From contig OZ017803.1 in the NCBI GenBank assembly GCA_963969395.1, forward strand, positions 2,666,001 to 2,730,000: 64,000 bases of DNA. Reading direction: 5' to 3'. The translations under genes were made by a program, and so were the position numbers. Within the stretch, counting starts at the first letter, position 1; each line of letters starts with the position of its first letter. The notes beneath the pieces are model-generated. The model was given only the letters and a program-made list of their open reading frames with translations, did not search any database and was not told the origin of the DNA. Of this stretch, positions 35,270 to 48,107 are shown in pieces. Source of the DNA: Pseudoscleropodium purum (taxonomy: Eukaryota > Streptophyta > Bryopsida > Hypnales > Brachytheciaceae).

Positions 35270-38200
35270 ATGCACGAGGAGGATACGTCGTCGATAGACA
35301 ATGCTGGCCTGAAACGCAAGCTCTTCTCCATGGCGAGCAGTTCGAATTCTCGTGAGCCATTTCAGGTCACTCATGCTCTCAAAGCTTTAGCAAGGCGAAG
35401 AATCAGCACTAACAAAAGTTTCGACGTCATCAGGGAGCAGCAAAAGCAGAACTCGGAGTCCGAAGATCAGAGCGAAAGATCTGCTATCTCCGAGGTTTGA
35501 CTTCTATGTCGTCCATTTCGATCTGCCAAAAAAGGTCTATAGGTGCTCTATGCCTGCGACCTGGCGTACATTTCGTGCATTGCACGATTGATTACTACGA
35601 TGTGTTCAGAAGGTTGCGATAATCTTGGTCTTCCGGGTTAATATATTTCTCCTCAAAATTTTCACTTTATATGCGCATCATATGAGAATTGGAAATGATT
35701 ATCATCATAGAACAAATTTGATTCTGATTGACAGCCTTGTTCTTTGTACCAGAGACTTGGGTTGCAGGCCTCTCGATCCCTTGATTCCAAAGGCTTAGAT
35801 AGCCATGCTCTGACTGTGACCTGCCCAGAGTACACTGCCTTCTCAGCCCTTGCATATCTACTGGTAACAGAAACCCCACCTTTAGCTCTGAAGACGAGAT
35901 TGCTCTGTTTCCCTCTCCACGATTTGTTTCCTTCCCTTCATTTCACTTGACGAAGAGAGCATGGGAAGAGAGTAATTCTATGAGCTCGTTCACGCGGCAA
36001 ACATTCCCACTCTTAATGTGCTCTGAAATCTGCCTGTTCCTACTTTCCAATTCCCAGGATGATGCAGTCGAAGAAGTTTCGAAATTGAGCTCGGATAAGC
36101 TTCCGCTCATCAGGTTACATCGAAGTGCAGCTGACAAAAAATGTTGACAAAATATTTCTTTCTCGCATGTGTGATTCCATATACTGTAATTCGGCCAATT
36201 ATATGAAATACCTATGGACATAATCCTCATCACAAGTTTCATGGATTTTGCGCAGTTTTGAATTGGATCGGTCAGAAGGTAAGATTATAATCTTCGACAC
36301 GAGCAAAGGCTTGCAGGGCGTCTCCATCTCCAATTGGTATGTTGCGACCTAGGTTTCACCAGGCAAATGTCTCAGTATTGTTCAAATCCTTATTTTGCAA
36401 AGGATTACTACAGGAATGTAGAACGTAATTAGGTGAACACTGTCTTCACACCACGGATTTCTTTTTTGACTGCAGGGGAACTTCTTCCAGCCAAAAGTTG
36501 GAGTCACATGGAGATTGTCACACACAGAATGTACTGTTGATTCTTTGCCTCTATCAATCAGTTCAAATATTCTCACTGTACTTGCATCGTCCCGGGCAAA
36601 GATATGTACATTGTGACTGCATTTGCTAAAGTTGATATATCTTAATGGTGTTGGAGCTAGAGGTCTGAGAACGTCTGTTTGCCTTGCAGCAAGATGTACA
36701 GGACAAAAGTTATGGAGTCATCAGCGCTGGATTATATCTTGGGGGGTAAGACTAAACACGCATCAAGAATGCTCTCTTCAGGTTGCTCCCATGAATTTTT
36801 CCTTCTCACGAGTGAGTCGACTCATTACAGTATTTCTGCTTGGACAACAGGCGCGTTGTAGTGTCGTCTAGGTCAAAAGCTTCAACGGGCGTTGCTACAC
36901 TGCAATTGAGCAGAAGCACTTGGGAGGAAGCAAAGGAAATCAGTATTCAGAAGGTCTGAAACATTTATTTTGGATTCTATTCCTGCTTTATCCTATTTTC
37001 TATTTTCTATTTCAGTTGGAAATCTAACCCCAGGAAATCTTTGGAAAACAGAGCTGTGTGAATAAAGATCTCGCAGTTCCTAGTCGAAATAGGGTTGGAG
37101 CGTTTGGAGATGAAAGAATGATAGTATTTTTGTTTGTATGTGTGTTCAGAGACTTGGTGCTCGACGGGCAACGGAAGAGGAGGAAAACAATTCACCGCAC
37201 GGTAGCTTCAGACTGGTGGGTATATCCTTCTTGGATTCCTAGCATAGCTGAAGCCTTAGCTTAATTTTTATGCAAGTGGCGTTAAACTAATAAATAGTCT
37301 TATTTTCTTCTTTTTAAAGGTGGAGATAACTGATTTGAGACCGGAGGTCACACAATGGAACACTGAAGAGCTGCGTCGAAAACTCAAAGATTTATTCCTC
37401 CCATTCGTTCAGGTTGGTTCTCGTTACCAAAATTGGAATTTTCGACTTGATCACAAGAATGATAAATCTTCGAGGCTGAATGAGTACAGTGAGTGCCACT
37501 TAAATTGTGGTCCAGTAATATGTGGTGCAATGCGTTAAGAATTCTACGATGCAGTGGTTTGAAGACTTACTATAATTGCTGGGAGCAGGGAAATTGCGCA
37601 AGCGCAAGCAATGGATCATCAACAAATATAATTACAATCATGGTGAGAGACTACTGCCAACGAGAATCACTTCCCGCAATGATTTACATTCAGTCAGGAA
37701 ATTTGAATAGGTAACGATTCTTGATTGCACATACCTTGACACAGCTGAAAATCGGGGACTCCATGTAGGCCATGGGGTTGAACCTCTCAGCTGTAGAAGG
37801 AGGACAGACGACAATCATAAAGTCGCTGTCAAGCGATCGGAAACCATTTACTGTGCACCTTCACCTCACAGACAGTGCAGGTTTACCTCTCTTGTTATTC
37901 ATGTAGCAAGCATCAATTCTGTAAAATAACTTTTTTTTGGAATGGTGATTCACAACAAGCCATTTCGACAGTAGTTCACAGCTTTGGAGGATGCAAGTTT
38001 TGGACTTTTGCCACGGCTAAAGTTTGTGAGGATGGTGCAGAAGGGAGCACAGGGAATGCAACCATCACATTTCACTATCTTCCTCTGAAAATGGTAAATG
38101 TCTATCGATGCATCAATAATGTATGTTCGTCTGAAATCCCATTCCTCGGGAACTTAAAGCTTATTTGAGTTTTGTTATGACTTAAAGGGAAAAGAATCAA

Positions 38201-41200
38201 GGTACAGTTTGCAGCAAAGGATGATTGAGGATCATCTAAAAACTGTCGGGGAGGCTCGCATACCTGAAATATTCCCTCGGGTGATAGTCCGATGGAGAGG
38301 AAGGCTACTCATGGCAGAAAACTGGGTAAGTTTCGGACAGAGACATGCAGAAATAGAATAGTTCGCTCTCATAAATTTGTGCTTATCTGGATTTGTGCCC
38401 TGCAAGTACACTAACTGGTCATGTTGTTAAGTGATGATCACAGAAAACGATTTCTTTTCTGGAAGGCTGCAAAGATCTCACCTTACAGCAGCAGCGGTGC
38501 TACAATCGAGTGATAGCCTTCATAGGTCATATATCTTTAAGTTTTAATATCACATCAGATTTTTACTAGATTCTGAAACAAATACGATTCGCAGGAATGT
38601 CTCTTCGATTGTCTTATGAACCTTGTTCATTGATGCAGATACAGATGATGGGTTTAAGACGACACCATCTAAGGTTGGAAAATGACTATGAAGCTCAATT
38701 CTTAAAAGATTTTGAGTCGAGATGTCCTAATTAGACAATAGGTACGATGAAGTTTGCCCAGGGACATGAAACTGTAACTGCTTCAGCGTCCACATGTGCA
38801 GATGTCGCTAGCAGCTGACCATTGCTTTACCAAGTCGTTGATGTCCTGCTTGCTCTCAGAAGAAGACGACGAAGTCTCAAGTGAGCAACCAAATTTTCTT
38901 TTCTTGCATTTCTCAATTCTTTTTCTGTATTCCACTCCAGAGATACTGACTTGTTTTGGGCTGGTTTCCTTCAATGATGGATAGGGGTTAGAGTGGATGT
39001 CACAATTCAAGGGCAGGGGAGGCCTTTGACACCACAAATGCTGGGCTTGGAATATCATAATTGGATACAAGACTGCAACAAAAAATATGACACGGATGAA
39101 TTTAGAGAAGATCAAAGCAAACAATTGCGTCAGATCTGTGCCACCGAGCTTCAAAACAAGCTCGAAGTGGGAATAACCCATGCAGGTATGTGTGAAAGAG
39201 CAGACTATTGTTCCTCCAGTGGGTCTTTGTACATAGTATTAAGTTGGGCATGGAACCCAGACAGACGTGTTTAAGTTGTCTGAGTATTTCAGGTGGTTTG
39301 TTGAAAATGAATATACAAGGTCTCGAACTTATTACCTTTGACCCTGAGCCCATCAGCTGGCTGAGAGACTGGTGAAACAGGGTTTACCCCAACTTCACAC
39401 TCGAGTGCTTCGTGTGGACAGGTTCCGAGGAAGCCTCTGGTATCACCCAATCCTCATCTCCAGTTGGCGAGGACAAACTCTGTGGTGACGACCCCGCTTA
39501 CGTGGAGCTTTTAAATGAACTGGAGATGCTCGAATTTGAATTAGATGGGGTCAAGATTCTTCCTTTGATTTCTTGCTTCAAGTGCATTTGTTCAATCGTT
39601 CACATGCGATGCATCATAATTACTAATTAGGAAACTAAGCAGCATAGCATTCCGGCATACCGTTACTCATCTCCTCACGGGAAAATCCAAATTGTTTGAA
39701 TCAACTTTGCCATTAAAAGTAGCACGATATTCGTAATTGGTGGCAGTATTGAGATAGCATGGGTATGGTCTATATCTTTTCAGGTTCTTCTAAGCAACTC
39801 CTCGGTTGAAGCTGGATTCAAGCTCCCCAAAGAGATTTTAGCAGTGGTGAGACCAAGAAACTGTCCAAGGGCAAGCCACGAATCTGGTGCTTTTTGCAGG
39901 ACTGAGCAAAAGACAATCGTAACTGAACCTATGGAACTGAATCTTGAAGTAAGATTCATCAATGACTACATCTCCGACGAAGTTGCGTTAACGGAGGAAC
40001 AGTTGAAAAAGTCGAAGACGGTATTCAATTGCACGAACAAGGCCTGTGTCCGAAATAGTGTGCAAGGCCTCTATTCGTTCATCACTAAACGCCATGACCT
40101 TACAACAATGGGGACTTATCTGCTAGCCTTCTCTGTTGTGAGTGAGAAGCATAGACATGTGGCACCTGCAGTGGCACGCATTAATGTTTCAGCTTCTGAA
40201 GAAGTGGAGAATTGGCAGTTATGTTCCCATCCTGATGCATGTTTTAAGCATCCTAATCACTGGAAGCTTAAGAGCATCGTCACTAGGTATACCTCTAACA
40301 AATTTAGTTCTTTAAAATTTGTGCACCTGCAAGTTTCAAAAGGGAGAGTTTCTTGCGACAGTTAAGGTCAGGCTTAGATCAGGTCAGGTTAAGGTCACTT
40401 TGACATCATGCTGATTGAAGTCACTTCTTTTCATGTCACAGGATTGGGGAGGTGATTGGAGAGCCGTTGTACCTGTCTGGTTATGACGTGTACAATAATC
40501 GCGTAGCGATCTCGAACGTTCCGGAAGAGTTGCACCTCAAAGTGGGTCAGCTGGATGGTGAATTCCTTGAGCTTTCTGTGACGATACCCAGAGATCGCAT
40601 CAATCTATGTGCCGATAATGCAGCTCTCGAGCTGAAGGTGAGATTTGAATTTGTTCACACTGCTCATTTCAGTTGCTAGGAAGTGACAGGATTCTCCTGC
40701 AACATTTCTAGCTAGAGGCCACGAGTTGGATGGAAGTTCCTTCTAAGCTACTGAGGGTCTCTATCTGCAGGGAATAGAAATCGTCGGAGGTTCCTTGGCA
40801 GAGATTGCAACGACCTACGCTGCTCACTTATGGATATTCATCCACAACTTCCCAGTAGCTTCATACCAATTATCTGGTGAGTGTGGAGAGCCCTCAATGC
40901 TTGGATATATGGAAGACTCAACGGACTATTAAATCTGCAAAGTCTATCACTTTCCGAGATTTGAGAGTTTATTTGTGGCAACCGTGAACCGTCTTTTGGG
41001 TGCAGTTTTTCCGGGTGAGCCAGCATCCGTGGCACTTACCGAATGTGACCGTTTAGACAATTGCTTACGGCCCGGTCAAGTAATCGAGAAGTTCGTCATA
41101 CAGGTCTCATTATGACCTTGCTCCAGTTGTCCATGTTTGAATGCTCTAAATCTTTTAACACTGACTTAAGTGAATCTTTTTAAACTCTGGGAAGTTCACT

Positions 41201-44200
41201 GAGTGCAGGCATTTGATGACTTCAAAAATGTGGTAGAAACTGGTCGCGAGATCCGTATTCGATTAGAGGGCCTAATGTTTTTGGACAAACGAGGCCCCAT
41301 TAGACAGGTGATAAACCTTTCATTGTAAGACCTCCTGTGTACCGACTAGCAAGTGAATATCCAAGGTTTCGTCATGTGCTAGGATGCATGCTTGAGAAGT
41401 CACCTACGATTGAGTATTCATTATCCGACCTCGTTTCAGATCATTATTTAATTTATTCTATTTTTCTGAAGATTCAGTTGAAAAATTTGATCGCCTACAT
41501 CTGCATTTAATGGTGTTTACGTCGGTGCTTGAGATAGGTAGCTGAACAGGGATGTGTTCATCTCGGAGGTTTACTCAAAGTTACTGCTGAATACAATTCA
41601 AAAGGTGATTAACATCTCGAAATGAGGAAGTTCAGTGAAGTTCTCAGTTTGTTCATGTTCCATTGCATGCCACTGAAAGATTATAGACTTTCTCTACCGA
41701 TTCTGTGCAACGGAACCCAGCAGCTGCTCATGTGTCTGCTCTGCATTCCAGGAACAATTGCAATTCTGTCAGATGAAGGAAAATCACTTCTGGCACTGAA
41801 TTTTCACACTGTATATCGGTCGCTTCGAGTTTCGAAGGTATGGGAGAATTAATCGACACTGTCTCCTCACAACATCTGAGGTTTCTGAATCTTCAATTAC
41901 GAAGTTCCACCAGTTCAGCATTTATCTCACCTACATTAACGTCTGTTGATGCAGATGCCGGAGAAAGCACAAGCCGGCAGTCAGCTTGAGCGCTTAGAAG
42001 TTCAAGTCATTGATGAGGATGGAAATGTAGATAACAAGATGGATGGATCCCTCCATACTCTTACCCTAGACTGGAACTTGAAATTCTCTGCCGTTCTTGT
42101 CTCTGGTGTCTGCACACTCCCACCTATCAAACTACCTGTCTTACCTGGCATTTGGCGAGGTCGAGTGGCACACGCTGTACATCCAGAGCTTTTCTTCGTT
42201 CTCGAGGCAAGTAACTCTAACTCTTTACCACAATTGCAGTGTATGGACCAAGAAGTGGTAGGATTTCTTTCATTCGACAAAACGACCAGCAATGACCCCT
42301 ACAATTAACGTTGTTTCAATAACATGTCAGATCTCGCTATAAAATAAAAATAGACTCGCCCGGAACTATGTAACAGAGTGTCATTGTCATTCTTATCATG
42401 GAAGTGTAAAGTCGCTACAGGAGAATTTTTCGTTATACCTCAAGAACGACATGAGTGTGAATTCGTTCACGAACAATGTCGAGTTTCGGAGCACTTACCG
42501 TACGTTTCCTGGATCTTGCAGGTAAAAGTTGTTTCGAAGTTGTCGAATATAAACAACCTGAGAACGGCAACGCCACCGAATCTAATGGATTCAATTGTGT
42601 CGTCTCCCCAACAATTAATGCTAAACTGGAACGTGAAGAAGGAACTTGACGACAGAATTGAAGCACCACCACTGTGTCAAGACTACGAGCGGCAACTTAA
42701 GGATTTTATCGATCGTAACACGGTGAGGGCACCGATGACGACCTAAGTTCTGATGAGGTTTTTATCTATAGTTCATGTCTGCATCTTGTCTGTACATTTG
42801 GCATAAACAAGGAGCGAATGAGTCAATATTCGATCAGAAGCCATGCAGTAAAGAGGAGTCAAGAGCTTCTGATATGTAAAGGCGTAATCCTCACCTCTCA
42901 AATATACAGAAAATGCAAAGGAAATTGCGAGAGCAGGGGCGAAAAGTGAAAAGGTCAGAAGAAGAGCTTAATGTCCTCAAACGTACACGGAAGGAGGTGG
43001 ACGACGTGGAGGCCCTTTGGAAAGGTATGTCTTTACAGCCGTGTTTCTCAGACTTCACTAGTCACATTGTAAAAGAGATCCCATAACGACCTGCTCAAAA
43101 TGAAGTTGCACAGATATAATTTCGTTAATTGCATTAGTTGCCTGCCAACTGTTGCAACTGGTTTGTAAGAGCCTTCTGCAGTGGATGCTACGTGCTTGAG
43201 GGCAAGCTGTGTACAAGGAGCTTACAATTAAATCACATGATGCAGAGGAGCTCAAGGCGTTTGAGTGCGAAGGAAAGGAAGACGATCAGAGAGATTCGAG
43301 AGCCTTCAGTCCTAATTCAAAAAACATAAATACGGCGCCCCAAGTGATTGAGCTTCTCCAGAAGCAAGGTGACCCCCCTGGAAGTCACGCAGCCAGTCTT
43401 CTTCTAGAGGCTGTGGTCAACAAAAGCAACGTATTCGCTGCAGGAGGAGCTGGCAGCGACATCTTGGGCATTGTAGCCCTCCTCGCTTGTGTGGGCAATG
43501 ATCTTCTTAACCGGTAACAAAGCATCAAGCACAACATTTGAATTCTGCAAAACCACTCATCTTTTTTCCACGGCAGAGGCTTCTGACACAAATGTCTCTT
43601 TCCCCAGTGCTCTGGTGGACTACTTGGGGATAGAGAAAATGTTGATGATTGTGTGCAGGTCAGGGAAGGGGTTGAAATACCTCCAAAAGCCCGATCAGGA
43701 GAACTCCGAGGATGACTCAACATTGCATGCTTTTGCTCGCAGCAAAAACCGTAGCATTAGTGGCACTTTCCGAGTCCTCGTTCTGAACGAAGCAAGGTAA
43801 AGAACCGCTGAACGTCAAAACCGATATTTCTATCAGGAAACAATCTCTGGATATGTACGACCATTCATAGCCCGTTGATTCATACTTGTGCAGTTTTTAT
43901 AAGAGAAAAGATGGGCTGCCAAGTGTGGACGAAAACCATCCCCAGAGACTGCTGCTCATTCCGGATCCGTGGCCAAAGCACGAAACTTGTCCGAAAGGAT
44001 ACCTCGGCTACGCAGTCAACCTACTTCGCTTTAATCCTCAGCAACTTGAGTGCTATGCCACCCCAGCCAAGCACAGTCTTCGCGAATCACTCTTCTTTCA
44101 GTTATTTTCCTATCTCCAAGTGTATGACACTAAGGAGCACATGCTTGCTGCTCAGGAGTTCCATATAAATGGAGCTGTGTCACTTGACGGTGGACTAATT

Positions 44201-44708
44201 CATACCAAAAGCTTCCTTGAGCACGTTTTTGGGTAAGTGCTTTCGCAATATCCTTAATCTCCTCATAGTACATTTGCACTCCGAGAATCCTAAAACTTGA
44301 TGAGCAATGTCTCAATAGTAGACTAAAAGTCCTCATTTTCAGTCACGTACTCGTGTATGAATCTCAGTATTAACCTGGCACTAGCTACTCAACAGGGATG
44401 CGCCAGCAGTCAAATTTCCACTGTTACAAGAGGAGAAGCCCGACAACCATCCGAGAAATTCGATCTTGTCCAGTCTCATTAGTCGCGAGAAGAGACTCTC
44501 CATCGACAAGATGCAACTGGAATTGACGCAAAAGATCAAAGCCTTGCACGAAGAGACGGGCTACACCCAGATGGCGCTTCTCATGAAGAAAATGGAAACA
44601 AAGCTGACCCGAGCCAGAAGTAAAATTTCAGTGCTCGTGAAGGAAGTGAAGCGGGAGGAAGAGAGGAAGGCTGAAATTTTGAGACAAGTCGCGGAACTGG
44701 AAGATTGA
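35270..44708 (+). CDS. GMI1: GMI1/SMCHD1-type SMC-hinge protein with eroded GHKL ATPase (34 exons, 1570 aa)
   Basis: Homologue of Arabidopsis GMI1 (gamma-irradiation and mitomycin C induced 1; somatic recombination/DNA repair, nuclear), of animal SMCHD1, and, in its hinge, of DMS3. Exons: 35270-35494, 35735-35863, 36058-36113, 36256-36336, 36476-36530, 36690-36745, 36851-36942, 37016-37055, 37152-37215, 37320-37412, 37589-37642, 37769-37880, 37960-38093, 38188-38325, 38444-38525, 38639-38673, 38802-38880, 38985-39185, 39293-39319, 39422-39549, 39784-40286, 40442-40637, 40771-40876, 41006-41103, 41209-41307, 41538-41604, 41752-41837, 41955-42206, 42522-42722, 42910-43024, 43246-43513, 43608-43796, 43894-44232, 44396-44708. 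The sum is 4713 nt, in frame throughout. Landmarks: ATPase-derived region at residues ~100-300, SSRSKASTGVATLQL, NNSPHGSFRLVEI, PKEILAVVRP, coiled coil (~1164-1201), hinge (~1230-1440; LGIVALLACVG, GYLGYAVNLL) and C-terminal coiled coil (~1485-1570). Exons 7-9, 11 and 19-20 were chosen by phase and remembered family similarity and may be off by a few bases. The intron after exon 28 is GC-AG. Confidence 0.9.
35735..37215 (+). other. Degenerate GHKL ATPase region of the GMI1 homologue
   Basis: Exons 2-9 code the part that corresponds to the ATP-binding domain. The N-box position reads ALAYLLDDAVEE (residues ~111-122); the family normally has an acidic residue where Tyr stands and Asn where the second Asp stands. 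The G1 box reads FDTSKGL (150-156) instead of D-x-G-x-G-M. The G2/lid reads SYGVISAGLYLGG (189-201) instead of a Gly-rich loop. The strand after the lid (VVVSSRSK) and the SPHGSF block are well kept, so the fold is probably retained while ATP binding is doubtful. Confidence 0.7.
43246..44232 (+). other. SMC-type hinge domain of the GMI1 homologue (exons 31-33)
   Basis: Codes the C-terminal hinge shared with GMI1, DMS3 and SMCHD1. Visible family blocks: LGIVALLACVGNDLLNR, ALVDYLGIEKMLMIVC, KGYLGYAVNLL, SLRESLF and LQVYDTKEHMLAA, then AVSLDGGLI. It lies between two predicted coiled coils (exon 30 and exon 34), as expected for a dimerising hinge. In relatives this domain mediates dimerisation and nucleic-acid binding. 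Confidence 0.85.
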
Positions 44709-45162
44709 TTTCTCCATGAAAACAGCATCGACAATCCAGCATTCTGCTCAAATCAGTCACAACTGGTCAATTCAAACCAGGCTTTTCCACTTAAGGTTAT
44801 CACCTATCGATCACGCTATCGGTGAACTGACGCTCCTGTTTCTACCACTTGTAAATCTAGTTGCTGTAAAGCTATTTTGTTGACACTGTAGTCGTTAGTT
44901 TTGGAGACCTGTGGTTGTGACCCGACATTTTGTAAGAAATCACTCCTTACAGAACAATTGCTGAAACAGCACATTAATTAATACCGGTAAACTCTACATA
45001 CGAACTTGTAGTGAGTCACATTTGGAAGTCATCTCTAATCCATACTTGATTTCTACGACTGACGTCCTGTAACAGATTTTTCAGTTACAAACTCACAAGA
45101 CTTAAGTTGCAGATGGATCTTTCTAGTTTGAAAGGTTGAATGATCAAGAAATCTTGATGAGA

Positions 45163-45767
45163 TTATCACCTAGATGTGCAAGGCACAATATTTTGGTTTG
45201 GATTAAACTTTGAATTACCAAAGTACTATTTTTGGTTTCTTTCTGTTGTTGTTCAATGCCATTGAAAGTTTGTTTTAAACATTGAAAGTATGATTTTGAA
45301 CAAAATTGTTTATGATTTCTCTATTCAAGATTTTGAGCAAGGTTGTCCATTCCAAATGTTGATTTTTTTTAGTGTAAGTGGCTATTGAAAATGACTCTCA
45401 AATACATTAGATTTTGAGGGAGTAATTCCATTTATAGAAATTGTCCATGAGATTATGAAAAGTCATGTATTGATTATGGTTGTACATGTCATGTCCTTAA
45501 ATCTCATTTATTTTTATGACTTTAATTTTAAATTTAAAATGGAAAAAGAAATGTGAAAGACTTCAAATCATTTTCAAAGTTTAAAAAAACTCTTGATTAA
45601 ATAAATAGTCTTCCAATCCATAAGTAATATTGTTATAGTAAGTTTTCTTTCACTACAATATGTGATTTATGAGAAGTCTAACTTATCAAAATTTGGGCTT
45701 TTTGTTTAGTTTTGAGCAAATTTCAAAAAGCTCAAAAGAGACCTTTTAGCCATTTAGGGGGGTAATA
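45163..45767. mobile_element. TIR element, family B, copy 1 (diverged)
   Basis: Bounded by ATTATCACCTAGATG and CATTTAGGGGGGTAAT. Similar in sequence and order to the element at 48971 (both carry a block like TTTATGATTTCTCTATTCAAG followed by GATTTT and CTCAAATACA). No ORF. It lies about 0.45 kb past the GMI1 stop codon. The edges are approximate. Confidence 0.55.
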
Positions 45768-46134
45768 GTAAACTCAAGAGAAATGCAACCAAAGTTTTTT
45801 TTGTAATTTTTTGATGCTCAAGTATCAAACTAGTAACGATTAGGATCAGCATTTTATAGAGAATAGTTAATCAAAGTCAAGAAAAAAAGTCTGGTAGTTG
45901 CTTTTAGAATTAATAAAAACATTAATTTTATTTTTGAAGAATTTTGTGCCTTCATCATAGGAACATTAAGAAGGTGGAAAATTGATTACTTTGAGATTTG
46001 CACATGATCCATTTTTTTTTTATAGTTTAGCATTTGCAATATTCATTTATTTGTTTTTCAGCACCTTCTCAATATAAATATTTTTTTAAATTAATATTAT
46101 ATTTCATCTTTGTTGCCATTGATACGTAGGTACT

Positions 46135-47061
46135 ATAACACCTAAAGTTCCATGACTTTGTTTTCCTTGAAACCGCTCAAAAACTACCATTTTCAGTACA
46201 AGTACCAAATTTTTGGATGTTTTTTTTTTGACACATATAACTATAGGATCTTTTAGAACATTGATTTGAAAAGATGTAGAAAAAATTTCAGAACTTTTCA
46301 TTGTGTGGATTGCAAGATTTTAGCATTAATTTTGAATTCACAAAAATTATTTTTTTAACCTTGCGAAAAATCGGGCAGCTGTACTTTGCAAGCTCACTTT
46401 TCTATGAAAAACTGTTCAAAATGATGATGCTTTTTGGATTTGTTTTCCTAAACAAGTTATTTACATGCTTGAAAATTTTCAAGTCATTTGGAATTGTACA
46501 ATATATAGGAAAAAACAGAAAGTAGAAAGAGATAAAGAATGATTCAAAATACTAAATTGTTAAGAATTTAATTATGAGAAATGTCAATCCCAATGGTTGT
46601 AATGTTTTTAAAAACAATGTACATCCTACAATTTTATTTTATTTTCTTAAATTGAAAATTGAATGAAATGAACAACTTCAAAGTTTATTTTAGAGTACAA
46701 AATCCATATCTGCCCACAAACTAAAATTCCTCATAATTTTTGACTCATTGCTTGAAATGGAATGATTCAAAGTTTTCCACACATATATAAATATAAAAAA
46801 TCAATTTTAAATTTCTATTTTTGAAAAAAGTGGTTTTTTCAAATCTACCTAGACTACTTGAGTTGAGAAACAAACAACATTTTGGGCCATAACTTTTGAC
46901 TCCTATTTCCAAATGTCATGAAATTTGTTGCATATGAAAGATATTCCTCATCCACACTTTTTACTAAAATTACAGAGTAAAATATGAAAATTTTTGGTCA
47001 CAATGACCTGCCCCAAAATTCTATACAGCCAAAAAACACAGTCCAGTACTTTAGGGGATAA
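46135..47061. mobile_element. Non-autonomous TIR element, family A, copy 2 (~927 bp)
   Basis: Begins ATAA-CACCTAAAG and ends CTTTAGGGG-ATAA. The interior aligns with copy 1 (shared landmarks: ACTACCATTTTCAGTACAAG, ATAGGATCTT, TGGATTGCAAGATTTTAG). The 4-bp flanks are a direct repeat (ATAA/ATAA), which marks them as target duplication, not as part of the inverted repeat. No ORF. Confidence 0.75.
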
Positions 47062-48107
47062 TATCCTATAAGTTTTAGAATATAAAATAGCCTATAAAGT
47101 AAACAACACCATTATGAGCATATTGATTAGTACAATATAATATTGCTATTGAGAAAGTCTGGGAATAAATTTTAGTAGTAGAAAAGTATAAAACATAAAT
47201 GTTACAATTTTTTTTAAAGTTTTGGACTTCATGTGGATTTTTGCAAAATTTATAGAAGAGAATTGCCTTAGGCTTTTCATAAAAGTTTGTACACATACTT
47301 GTTAGCATAAACAAAATAGCTATTGTAGAGCTTCTATCAATCCATGCTCAACTTAACTCATGTCCTATCCATAATTACCTCATTAGCAATTGCACACTTC
47401 TATTGCTAGATTGAATGAATTTGCATTGATTTGAGGTTAATATAGAGTGATCAAATTGATTTTAATATGTTATTAAGTATAGATTCTATCCATTTTACAT
47501 GCATGTTATCCTCATTTTGTGCAATCATCTTTGGAAGCAAACAATATTTTCTTTCATTTGTATTTTTTATTTTTCCAATACAAATACCCTTGAATGGATT
47601 TTTTTAGGTGTCTGAATGGAAGTTTGGATAGAAATGGAGTTTTCTACTTTTTACAACACTAGACTCATCTTAAATGGACACCTTGGAAGTCCTAAATGTC
47701 TCAACTTCATGTTGGTTACATCATAAAACTCAAGAATCTCTTATTGAATGTTTTTAAATAGTTGTATTGGTTTTGAGTCGTAGAAGTGTTAATTATTGAG
47801 GCTATTTTTTGAGGTATTAGAGAATGGAAGGAGCACAATTGTAGTATTTTTTGTTGCAGTTAGGTACTTCCATCTTACACAAATTTTATTATAACCTTAC
47901 AAAAATGCCCTCCACATATTGTAAAATAAATTGTCTACATTTTGGATGAACTCTCTAAGTTAATAATTAATTCATATAATGCCTAGTAAAGAATTGAAAA
48001 GTCTTGTAGAATTATTAGTAAAAGTTGAGTTGACAAAAGTAAATATGTTATGATGCTTATTCATTCCCTTGTATGTGGCATTATTGTGGAATTTTTCTAC
48101 TCTAATC

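Noticed and set aside
37016..37215. One long uninterrupted exon across GMI1 exons 8 and 9
   Set aside because: An open path exists in one frame, but only the two-exon reading gives GNLWKTE and then TEEEENNSPHGSF, which match the family, and keeps phase with exons 7 and 10.
43489..43800. 103-codon frame starting upstream of GMI1 exon 32
   Set aside because: Its first third is intron read-through; the true exon starts after the acceptor at 43606-43607.
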